From contig JAEILZ010000004.1 of the NCBI GenBank assembly GCA_018873225.1, forward strand, positions 4,030,001-4,094,000: a DNA stretch of 64,000 bases. The letters are read 5' to 3'. Of this stretch, positions 21,814 through 31,048 are shown piece by piece. A program made the position numbers and the translations under genes. Every line of letters begins with the position of its first letter. Within the stretch, counting starts at the first letter, position 1. The DNA is from [Phialemoniopsis] sp. UDSM-2020. Lineage: Eukaryota; Ascomycota; Sordariomycetes; Thyridiales; Thyridiaceae. The notes under the pieces were generated by a model. It saw only the letters and a program-made list of their open reading frames with translations, had not been told where the DNA came from and ran no database searches.

Positions 21814-22531
21814 AATCTGGGACACTGTGCCAGAGCATCTTGGAAACAATTCCCTGCTGCATAGCTGGCTTGGCCTCGGTTGTCAACTAGTCCAGGACGC
21901 GCTAGCTCATGACAAAATGAAGAGACGTCGAGAGCTGGACACTCGATAGGTACTCTTGTCAAGGAAGATGTGCTCCGGTGCAGTGAAGTCGGTATAAGTG
22001 TGGAGAGCTTCCACTTCGAGCCGTGATTACAAGCTGTGCCCAAAAGACAAGCTGCAACCAGGAAGAACTTCTTCGGAAGTGGTGTGAAAGTCGGGGCCTG
22101 CGATGCCGCATTGAGCGAGGAACAGAGCTTGCTCCTCCTTGCTGTGGGAGTGAGCTCTGCGAACGCGGCAGCGGGTACGGGTAGTTCTGCTGAGGAAAGG
22201 GCAGACGGGCGGGTCCTTGCGGTTGTTTGACCGGATGGGATCACTCCAGCATCCTCACCAGGATGCTGGCAGTGTCTCAGAACGTCATGGTTGTCTTTCC
22301 CGGCCCCCAGCACTGCTGTGAGACACAGGCGAGAATCTATTGGGAAGCGAGCGGGACTCAAGTGTGTATGTGTGGTAAGCATTTGTAGGGCGGGCCGACA
22401 AAATGGGGATAGGTAAGGGAAGACTGGCTGACGCCTCGCGACGTCCAAGCCGCTGGACTTGGGGTTTGCCTTTGTAGATGATGAAGTGACCGTCTTTCAG
22501 CGTTCCTAGCTTTGAGCATCCCCTGGACCTC

Positions 22532-22646
22532 GCCAACATGAAGATGAGATTTTGAAGGGCACCAACATGAGATGAGACTTTGAGGACCACCGACATGAAG
22601 ATGAGATTTTGAGAGACACCACCATGAAGATGGGATTTTGAAGGGA
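22532..22646. repeat. 29-bp tandem repeat, four units
   Basis: Units start at about 22532, 22562, 22591 and 22620. The consensus core is CAACATGAAGATGAGATTTT followed by GA-rich sequence, with 2-5 differences per unit. Read on the minus strand it gives SHLHVG-type repeats, but no gene is evident around it. Confidence 0.8.
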
Positions 22647-24524
22647 TGAGGGAAGGATCTGTAAGGGGTGTGTGAGAAGGTCATTCTCATGCAGACCGAT
22701 CTCCTGATGTTTCAAGGGGGAATAAAGAGAGGGGGACAGAAAGGAAGCACAGGTAGGTGACGACTGGCCCGGCTGTGGTATGTAACTGACGTGGTAGTCA
22801 GACATTGTGCTGTTTGTCTGGTACTATGCGGGTGTTGTTGATATGGTAAGTTGAAAGTATATAGCAGTAGGGGATTGGTTTGAGGATTTTGGATGTTCCT
22901 TTGGTGTGGTGAATATATATAAGAAAGAAAAGAAAGGAAAACAAAAGAGAAAGAGAAGAAAAGCCTGGCTCCTTCGTGCTCCAGGTGCCGCTAAGCACGT
23001 CAGGTGTGCAGAACTCGCTTAGGCTTGCCACTTCAAGACTTTCGGCCTTGTGCGTCGAACTGGGTTCATTCATATCGACCGGTGCAGTGATATGAAATGG
23101 GGGAAAGCAGTGATATGCCGACGTCTCCTCCGACTGTTCCTGGACATAGCCATCCGGAGTCCTGCCAGAGTGATGCAGCTCTATCAGACCCTGGGGCACG
23201 GGGCTGGTCATAGGGAGGATATACTCGTGGCGAGTTCGATGGAGGAAAGGGAGGGCAGCCGGGCCATGATTCCAAGATCCAGGAGGCGGCGAGTAGTGCA
23301 CGGGCGGGGTAACACGTGAGCCGGGAATGACAGCGGCGGGGAGGAGGATCGTGAGTTATCTGCGGGCCAGCGCCGAGCGTGGGAGGGTATCTGGTCATCA
23401 CCAGGCCATTGGAGTGCCTACTATGTGAAGCACTGGACCCTGACTTGGGGTTCTGTCCAGCAGCTTGACGTTGACGAAAGGACTCGGCGGCATCCGAGTT
23501 TCGGGACATGTTTGAGAAAATAGGCCCTGGAACGCCGAAGTCTAGATCTCCATAGCGAACAAGTAGCTTATTCAGTTTTGAGAGGCATGCGGTCGGGAAT
23601 GCGGAGGCAGCCAGGTCTAACAGCTCCAGAGAACCTTGGAGCCTAAAGATGCAATCCTAGCTGAAAGCCAGGAAGGAGATTGTATCCGTACTGCTGTGGG
23701 TTGGTCGTAGTACGGGTCGGCGTGGCAGTGGCAGTCGTCGGGGTGTTGGGCTCCGTGCCCAGCGCCAGAGACCGGAGACCGACCTTGGCCTTTGCCTTTG
23801 CCTTTGCCGCCTTTGCCGCCTTGGCCTTCTCCGCAATATCATTTGATCTCGAGATCGGAAGACAAGACTGGGGGACAACGACTATGATGATAGCTGGGCG
23901 ATGGCCTGAGGTGAGGTGATGCCCGCCGGCGCGTACTTCATGACATTGACTACCTCGAGGGGCAAGGGCAGCGGAGCCGCGAGTTCTGACATCTTGCCGG
24001 TGTCGCGTGATGGCGTGGCGCGAGTTTGTTGTGCTCCGATGCTATTGTCGAGGGAGACAAGGTGCTTTGTTGCGAGGGGACTTCGCGCCCCTCTCTGCCC
24101 TTGCAGCCGATTCGCGGTGCCCCGCCCCGCTGTTGGGCAAGAGAGCTAGTACTACCTGTACGTAGCGACAAGCTCGTACCTGGGCAGGTCCGGCCTCGTC
24201 CGAACGGGCTATATGCATCAGGGCTCCGGCAGCGAGGTTAGACTCATGGAACTCCTGTGTCTCGAATCGCTCCTGTGTGGTGCGCAGGGAGACGCGGAGC
24301 CCAGTCCTTGTCCGTCTTGATATGGACTACGATCAGCTCCTCCGCAAGGCGCTGCTTGGAGAAGGTCTGGTGATCGGCAGGAAGCTGGTACTTCGTCGGC
24401 TGTTGTCGGGATAGGCAGCTCAGACGATGATAGCAGTAGGTTGATTATGTCTGCATTCCAGCTAGGGGTGGTGTAAACCTTCTCGGGCTTAGGCCTGAAG
24501 CCAAGAATCAACTGAGCTCGTCCT

Positions 24525-25020
24525 TCATAGATAAGCCGGTTCATTTCCTTCGTCAAAAGACTGCGAATGCCGAGACTCCAGCCATGACACGGTGCTTCTC
24601 CTTCTCCTTGTGGGCCATATCGGGCTTCTTGGTAACGTTGGCTCAGGGCAAGGTCTTGGGAACGGTCTCCTTGGCGCCCTTGGCGAGAGCCTTCCTTTTC
24701 GCATGCGACTTGCGTGAGTTGCCTCTCTCCGGCGGATGTCGGTCTCGAGGCGCTCAACCTCGGCAAGCTTGTGCTCAAGGATGCGAGCCTCATCGGGAAC
24801 CATCTGACGGAGGAGGGCCAAGTCCTTGGGCTTGAGATGGTTGATGTTCTGGGAATACGCATTGGGGTCGTCCGCGAGGTAGGCGTCGTGCTTGGAGCAC
24901 CAGTGATCAAAGATCACATCAGGTCGGCGGGTGGGCGGCGTCTCGTACTGGCAGCCGGCGAGGATGCAGAAAACGGCTCTTGTTGCCGTGCGTATGATGA
25001 AGTTCCTGAAAAGGCCGAGA
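24525..25020 (-). pseudogene. unrecognised gene fragment with coiled-coil region
   Basis: An acceptor-like TTTTCAG near 25018 opens a frame reading NFIIRTATRAVFCILAGCQY, then RRPDVIFDHWCSKHDAYLAD and a charged helix (LEHKLAEVERLETDIRRREA). It looks like real protein. After about 24.73 kb the sense continues in a different frame (KALAKGAKETVPKTLP) and then a third (MNRLIYEGRAQLILGFRPKP), with stops between. I read this as a gene with at least two frameshifts. The family is unknown. Confidence 0.4.
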
Positions 25021-25077
25021 GGGGTCAGCGTGATTATCAGACAGACCCGGTCGCTGCCTTGCGAAAAGAACTTACTT

Positions 25078-25333
25078 ACATATATATATATAGGCAAGAA
25101 GGTCTGACAGCACCACCCACTGGCTATGCTGAAAGCCGCCGAGATCTGTCGAGATTGATGCAGCGATATATATGTATATATATAGAGAGGGAGAGTGTGT
25201 GAGAATACTTTATGTATGTATGTATATATATGTGACTCTGTGAAGCACAAGAGCCATCCGATGAGATAGAGGTTGCCGCAGTGTTGGAAGATGATGAGGA
25301 ATGTATATATATATATATATATATATATACATA
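25078..25333. repeat. cluster of TA microsatellites
   Basis: TA runs at about 25078-25092, 25166-25184 and 25303-25333, plus TATG repeats near 25210-25230. The longest is about 14 TA units. Confidence 0.85.
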
Positions 25334-26815
25334 ATTGTCGTATCCAGGAGTGAGAAGGAAGGCTGGAAACACAATGATGTCGTTACTGAAGAGCAGTTCC
25401 CTTCTCCAGGGACTCAACAACAGTTCTGCACTAGGAGGCAGTATGGGGTTGTTGGTGTTGATGGGTCCACGAAGGGTCTCCCGCATCGAATCATCGGAAC
25501 GGACTCTAGCCATTGCCGATATGTGGCCTCGCGGGCGCGAGGCCTTCATGATTGCAGCGAATCAGTGTCATGATGAAGTGACTGCTTTCTCGTTGCTTCA
25601 AGTATGGTACTGAACTGCGGAAGCAAGTGCCATCTTTTCCCTTGGGTTTGTTGTCCATGTGTCGTCTCTCCCAGTGTAGGAGGTAGAACATAGTATGGTG
25701 ACGTGCGGCACAATGTGCGGATTGAGCTGTTGTGTGGATATATATGTATACATCTCACCCGCAACTCCAGCGTCATTCACCTGCCGCCAGGGAGGCGGTT
25801 CTTGTCGCCTGGGCTGGTTGCCATGCTTCCAGACTTGGCGCTCCGGAAACTTCAAAGGAGGATTAGAAAGCAGTGCCCTCAGCGAAGAAAGCAGTCCGCC
25901 CTCACTCCTAGCGTTGGGACTATGATCGGCGCCGATCACTCGAGGAACAGAACGAAGTTCGCGAGCTCTGGCTCTCGGCTGCTGGCGATGCTCAAGCTCT
26001 GAGACGGCCGGTCCGACCATGGCCATGCATGGCCTTGCGAGCACTCCGTCTCACTTCTTTTTGGAAGAAGATATCCAAGCTTTTCAATACTTGATAGTCT
26101 TTTGGTTGCGGAGGAATCGCTCTCTGAGCAAACCAAGACCAACACAAAAACAACATAGGCATGCCAGCCCTGCGAGTTGGTGAATTCGGTGTCCAATGAA
26201 GACATAGCAAGTCGCAAATATGAAGTCCGGGTCGGCCACGGGTAAGTACGCCCGGGCTCAAAGGGGGAAGAGAAGAGATGGTCGATCCATTCAAAGCTTA
26301 CGTCTGAATGCGATTGTGAGGAAGAGCTCGGCAGAGGTGTTCAAGGTAGGTATAAAAAACAAGACTGTTGCACCTGCTCTCAAGTCGAGGCAACATGTGA
26401 AGCATGGACCAGTGTCTCAAAGGACTTTGAAACTCGATTGAACACGACGGTGGTGTTGTCTGGTCCGTGCAAGACTGTGGAGGAGATCAGTGCAGGTCGG
26501 TGCTGGAGGTCGGTGCAGGTCGGTGCTGGACCTCCTCCCACTCCAGCCCGGCATGGAGCGTTGCTTCCTTGCATCACTCGATATTCGGTTGAGCTCGTGT
26601 GTCATGGGTAGGCAGTGGCGACGAGCTTGGCGGGATTCAGGTCTGGGGGCCAGAATGCATGGGCGGCAACGAAGGTCGGGGCCAAGACAGAGAGAGTATG
26701 CGCACGCTGCGGCGTCGAGGCGGATCGGGTCTGAGGGGCAGTAGCGAGCCTTGAAGGCGTCGGCGTCGCGACCGATGGGCAAGCCTGGCTCGATGGCCGA
26801 GAGGACGGATTGTTC

Positions 26816-27072
26816 GCGGCCTCAGCGGAAGGAAATTCGACAAATCAGTATCCGGCATTGCTAAATGAACTACAGTCAGTAATGGCCAAGCATAAATGTA
26901 AAGACTAAGAACACATGCATGATAACTCACCGACCGTCGACAAGACCACCACCGGAGGCCTAGTTCTTGAAGGCGCGAGTCGAGTTCGGGACCGGTGTGC
27001 CGTTCAGGCTCAGAGCTTTGTTAGCAGCCTCAGCGAAGGGAAATTCAACGAAGCAGTATCCGGCATTCCTAA
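26816..27072 (-). repeat. duplicated exon segment (26816-26868 and 27024-27072)
   Basis: Two similar pieces of about 50 bp, 205 bp apart. Each encodes on the minus strand an intron end followed by NAGYxFVEFPxAEAAN, the RNP1 region of an RRM. The copy at 26.8 kb has TGA in place of the Cys codon (26845-26847). A segmental duplication within a decaying gene is the simplest reading. Confidence 0.6.
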
Positions 27073-27710
27073 GTACAGTCAGAAATGATCGAGAATAGAT
27101 GAACTAAAGACAAATATTCAAAGACATACCCGGAGTTTCGGTCACGAATGACCTTCACATTGACCGTCTCGCCGGCGACGGTTGAGAACACGTTCTTGAC
27201 AAAATTCTCGTCCATCCAAGGCTCAAATTCACCCATCCTATCGAGCATAAGCATACATCCAAAATATTATTAGACATGAAAACATACCACAGAGTCTTGG
27301 AAGACTCTCCGCCCAGAGCGTACATGGCGGGCGGTGGGGGGAACGAGGCGTCCATCGCGCCGTTCATGTTGTTCGCGCCGTTGGGTGGCGGCGGAGACAC
27401 GCCTCCGTTGCGGGGCGAGCGGTCGGGGCGTTCAAAATAATGAACATGGCGGAATTGGCGATGGCGACGATCACGGCGCGCTTCTCGTTCTTCCCGTCGA
27501 TGAGGCACCGTAGCTTGTCCTCATCTAACATCCGTTAAGGGCGAGTCCCGTTCCGGCGGTGCGTACCAGATCGTGGATGAAGTCGGCGGACAGACTACAG
27601 GATCAGGTCATGTTACTTTTGTTGGCGGGAGCGTCGGCTCCGTTCGGCCCTTGTACCTGGAGTCCGGCTGGTGGGCCAGCAGGCTGTTGATCCTCATTGT
27701 TGTTCGACAT
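26931..27710 (-). pseudogene. Csx1/Nam8-type RNA-binding protein, 5' part with first RRM, truncated
   Basis: A likely start MSNNNEDQQPAGPP at 27710 is followed by short exons. One ends GGESSKTLW; the next, 27130-27237, reads MGEFEPWMDENFVKNVFSTV, matching the first RRM of the family (MGELEPWMDENF). Exon 26931-27068 gives NAGYCFVEFPFAEAANKALS and NGTPVPNST. Then a TAG at 26960-26962 sits where the family has Trp (FKxNWASGGG), and ASGGGLVDGR continues in frame after it. So the gene was once longer and is now cut by one nonsense change. Csx1/Nam8 proteins bind AU-rich RNA or act in U1 snRNP; nothing downstream completes this copy except the remote fragment at 21.4 kb. Confidence 0.65.
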
Positions 27711-27800
27711 CTTGGTATTTGCTTTGGAGCTGCTGATGATAACGTTGGTTCAAAGAGACTTCGTGAGGTGGATGCTAGAGGGATATTGTCTTCTCCAACG

Positions 27801-29030
27801 TCAATTTGCATTGTGGCAGGAGAGATGTCTAGGGATGCGGACGTACTTGGTGCGAGTCTGCTTGATAGCATTCCTCTTCTCTATTTCCGCCTGGACGTTG
27901 GTGACCTCGTCGGCCTGCTTGAGGTCCTGGGCGAGGAGGACCAAGGCGCCCTCGTGGGTTTCGCGGTTGGCTCGAGCCGCACGTCGTGAATCATTCTTCG
28001 CTTTGTTGGTGCCAACAGTTTCGTGGCCGATCTGGCTATCTCTTCGGTTGAAGAGCCTACTCCAGTACTCTTTGTTCACACCCGGAGGGTAGGGCTCCAA
28101 CTCGGCCTTGGCTCGAGCCGCACATCGGATATGCAGACTTTTTTCGATCGAGTGAGCTGGATGGCATTCCTCTTGGCTATCTTGGTCTGGTCATATGCAG
28201 AGGCAGACCCGCGTAAAGCTTGAGGACAATGGTTCCCAGGCCACTGAACATCCCGAGCTCTTGGCACTTTCGGAGCAGCTGAAGCATCTCGACCTCCTAG
28301 GTCGTCGTGGATCTATCGCTCTTTATGAGTTCCTGGCGCAGGGCCGCGATGCGCTCGTTCTCATCCATGTGTGTGGTGGGCTCGTCTGCCTCGAGGAGAT
28401 CCTCGAGCAGGAGCTTCTTGGCACCCCTGTGCTTCTCGCCACTCCGTCGTGCTGCCTCCCGCATGGCATTCTTCGTCTTCTTGGACCTCTTCTTCGCTGC
28501 TTGCGTACCACCTTGCTTGGCGATCTCCGTGTCCATTCTGTGAGAAAGTCGACTCCAGTACTCCTCGTCGACTCCAGCAGGAAAGGAGTCCAAAAAGTCC
28601 GGATACTTGAGGTCTCGCTTCGTTCCAGTGTTCAGCGGAAGACGGTCGGTTGGTCTGCCTCGAGCAGGTCCTCGGCGAGGAGCTTTAGGGCGCGCCTGTG
28701 CGTCACGCCAGTCGCTCGTGCTGCCTTGCGCGCAGCGTTCTTCGTCTTCATGGAGCCAACGATCTCCTTGCCGATCTTGGAGTCCATTCGGTTAAAGACA
28801 CGGCTCCAATACTCGTCATCGACGGCCGACAAAACAGAACCCTTCGTCGCTTTTGCGATCTCGAACGTCTTCTTCAGCACTGCATCGCAGACTTCGCCGG
28901 ACGTACCGTACCTCAGAGCAACGAGGTACTTGCGCTGTCGTGTTTGCGGCAGACCATAATCCTTCGTGTCAAAGGATTCAAAATCCGCAGCGTAACCGAG
29001 AAGGGCTAAGTACGGGGCAGAGGCCTGGCC
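27801..29030 (-). pseudogene. cytosine-5 methyltransferase-like fragment followed by a triplicated module
   Basis: On the minus strand about 28.88-29.03 kb encodes YLALLGYAADFESFDTKDYG then LPQTRQRKYLVAL, resembling the LPQTRxR block of C5 cytosine methyltransferases. The same frame runs on to a module beginning VDDEYWSRVFNRMD and ending LLAEDLLEADQPT (about 28.64-28.82 kb). Two more copies follow: VDEEYWSRLSHRMD..LLLEDLLEADEPT (28.3-28.6 kb) and VNKEYWSRLFNRRD..LLAQDLKQADE (27.85-28.1 kb). Between them a partial tail (KRNAIQLTRSKK versus KRNAIKQTRTKY) is also repeated. The copies are separated by TGA/TAG stops and frameshifts. The catalytic ENV and PCQ motifs were not found upstream. Confidence 0.5.
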
Positions 29031-29353
29031 TCAGAGGCTGAACAGGTCGAGCTGATCAACCTGGGCCTCGAGGGTCAGATCCTGAGACTCAGCCTGGCTG
29101 AGCAGGTAGCCGTCACGACAAATGGGACTACCAATTTGAACGTGAGAGAGTGTTGTGTGAAAACCACACAGTGACGTTGAAGGGGGTCTGGAAGGAGAAA
29201 GATAGAAGGTTTCGTGAAGATGAGAGAGGGATTGGTGCAGACAGGCGGGTGCTGAAGTCGGCGACAAAGCCTCTCAGGGGACGCATCCCAGACTCGGGAC
29301 TGGCGCTTGGGCTGCTCCTGCTCCTCTGCGGTTGGGGAAAACGAGCCGGCGGC

Positions 29354-29760
29354 CTACGCCGGGTCAACAACCGACTGACGGGCGTTGGTTCGGTCTGGCG
29401 GCGGGGCCGCACCCTCCGGCATCACCTCGTAGGTGACGACGAAGCCCACGCGGACCATGATGCTGTCCGCTGGCGGCGGAAAGTCAATGCTATTTCCGAT
29501 GCTAACTGGGTCGTCATGGCCTCCCTCGGCCGTGATTAGATTGCCTAGCTGGGCAGGCAGCACGGTTCGCGAGGGCTGAATCTCGCGAGCCAGAACATTC
29601 TCGACAATGCCGCATGGAGCAGCTCGGGGAGCCTTGTTCTCCTTTTGAGAACGACGGAGGTGAAAACACCAGGACAGAGGATGCTTTGCGCATTCTCTTG
29701 TAGTCCTTCGCTGATTCGTTGAAGACGCCTTATCACTGTGAAAATGTTAATGAATTTTTC
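29354..29760 (-). other. overlapping minus-strand frames, doubtful gene remnant
   Basis: A frame at 29545-29736 (MIRRLQRISEGLQENAQSIL..) and another at 29354-29640 (VLPAQLGNLITAEGG..SIMVRVGFVVTYEVMPEG) overlap in different phases. Each looks protein-like in part. A one-base shift would join them near 29.65 kb. The family is not recognised. Confidence 0.25.
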
Positions 29761-29953
29761 ACAGATGAAGGCGTGTAATGATGCTTACGAGAAGGACGGC
29801 GATGTCTCTCCACCCTCTGAGAGACCTTCTCAGCAACCGCAGGAGGGAAAATGTCGAAGTAATGAAAAATATTGTGTATATATATAAGACAAAGGAAAAG
29901 TGAACGTTCAGTGAACGGGATGTGCGAGGAAACTCTTCCAGGTGATCGTAGCG

Positions 29954-30270
29954 TTAAGCAACTTGCTCAATAGGCACTAGCCGTTCAAGGCTTTGGTGCA
30001 GAGGGTCGTCCAGCGCTGGTGTGGCCAGTTTCGCGAGACACAGCTCGGAAACCCCAACCTGAAATGGGGCTGCATGTCGGGGGAATCTCTGGTGACTTGT
30101 GTTAGCACATGATCGCTTTGTTCGATATGGAGACATAATTCTCACCGTTCAGACTGTTCTCAGGTGCTTCCGCAACCAAGCAGAAAACAGTTGGAGTGCA
30201 CTTTAAAACCTTCACTTGAAGCTGCAACTCTGCAGCTGGTAGACTGTGATGAGGAACACAGACATTTTGA
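29954..30270 (-). pseudogene. short spliced gene remnant
   Basis: A CT-rich leader (30.27-30.6 kb) ends in CAAAATG at about 30266, as in a normal fungal gene. That frame closes after 17 codons. A shifted frame continues as VKVLKCTPTVFCLVAEAPEN, followed by an intron with a perfect TGCTAAC branch site (GTGAGA at about 30147 to ACAAG near 30098), then SPDMQPHFR. It looks like a small gene with an early frameshift. I do not recognise the protein. Confidence 0.3.
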
Positions 30271-31048
30271 GTGCGTTTTGTATTCTGACGGGCGGTATTA
30301 TGGGCTAGAGACAGACACATGGTGAAGAGGGGGTGATGGGAGCTGGGCGGCTGTGCAAGAAGGTGAAAGTGAGTGCAGTCTGCGCTGGAAGGTTGCCAAA
30401 AAAGAAAGTCCGAACCAAAGAGATGGTACAAGGAATGAGAGAAGGATGATGGTAGTTGATGGGTCTGGAAGAATGGAAAGTGCGTTGAGAAAGGACTTTG
30501 ATGTTGCTAAGAGAGAGAAGAAAATTGGGTTGGAGGGACGGAGGGGGGAAAGGACTCTTATATAGGTCCAGGAAAGGCCCGTGCTTGGAGTCAAAGGCGT
30601 CAGTTCCTTCAAGACCCTTCGGCAAGTTTCTGCGAAGAAAGTGAGTAGAATGTGCGATTGGTTTCGGGGTGCTTCCCTCCTGGTCTGGAAGGCCAAAGTC
30701 ACTTGAAGGGTCTATACGCAACAAGAAACTAATGACGCATCAACTCATTGCAGGCGAGTTTCGAAATGAATGAGAACTTCAATGGGCTTCCCTTTGCATC
30801 TAAAGTATCGCTGGGATTCTGAGATAGCTGTCAATTGGGTGACTCCATTCGAGCAGGAAGGATATTTGCTCGGCATGTGAGAAATGTGAGAGGTCTGTGA
30901 AGTCTGCGGCTTTTCCAATGTATCAAGTACTCATATCCATAAAATCTTACAAAGAAGCGCTGCTAAAGAAAAAAAGACCAAAGATGCAGTAGTATCATAT
31001 CTAGCTTATTTGTTGATCCAGGTCTTCTTCTCATTATGTGGCCACCGA

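Larger units (their letters stand above)
18471..31048. other. 12.5-kb block of broken, duplicated and repeat-rich sequence
   Basis: No intact gene of normal size is visible. Minus-strand fragments keep short runs of recognisable protein (RRM, methyltransferase-like) interrupted by stops, frameshifts and duplications. TA, TG and GATA microsatellites are frequent. Pieces that look like fungal 5' ends (CT-rich leader, CAAAATG-type start) are followed by frames that soon close. No inverted terminal repeats or transposase domain were found. The best fragments are listed separately; the remaining stretches (about 18.5-18.8, 19.6-19.9, 22.7-24.2 and 30.3-31.0 kb) hold nothing I can assign. Confidence 0.6.

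Noticed and set aside
21738..22448. 236-aa minus-strand frame
   Set aside because: The tail is translation of TA/TG microsatellite (YIYMHTHTH..) and the rest lacks any family pattern or splice logic.
22798..23509. Two overlapping Pro/Ser-rich minus-strand frames (MSRNSDAAESFRQRQAAG.. and MHYSPPPGSWNHGPAA..)
   Set aside because: They may be one frameshifted gene remnant, but there is no recognisable domain and no acceptable splice between them, so I did not call a gene.
23770..23830. Hexamer-like TTTGCC repeat encoding an Ala/Lys run on the minus strand
   Set aside because: Low-complexity sequence only; the surrounding frame has no clear start or homology.
30298..30724. Minus-strand frames of 110-140 aa
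   Set aside because: Strongly CT-rich on the minus strand with Ser/Pro/Leu bias, as in a fungal 5' leader, and no domain.
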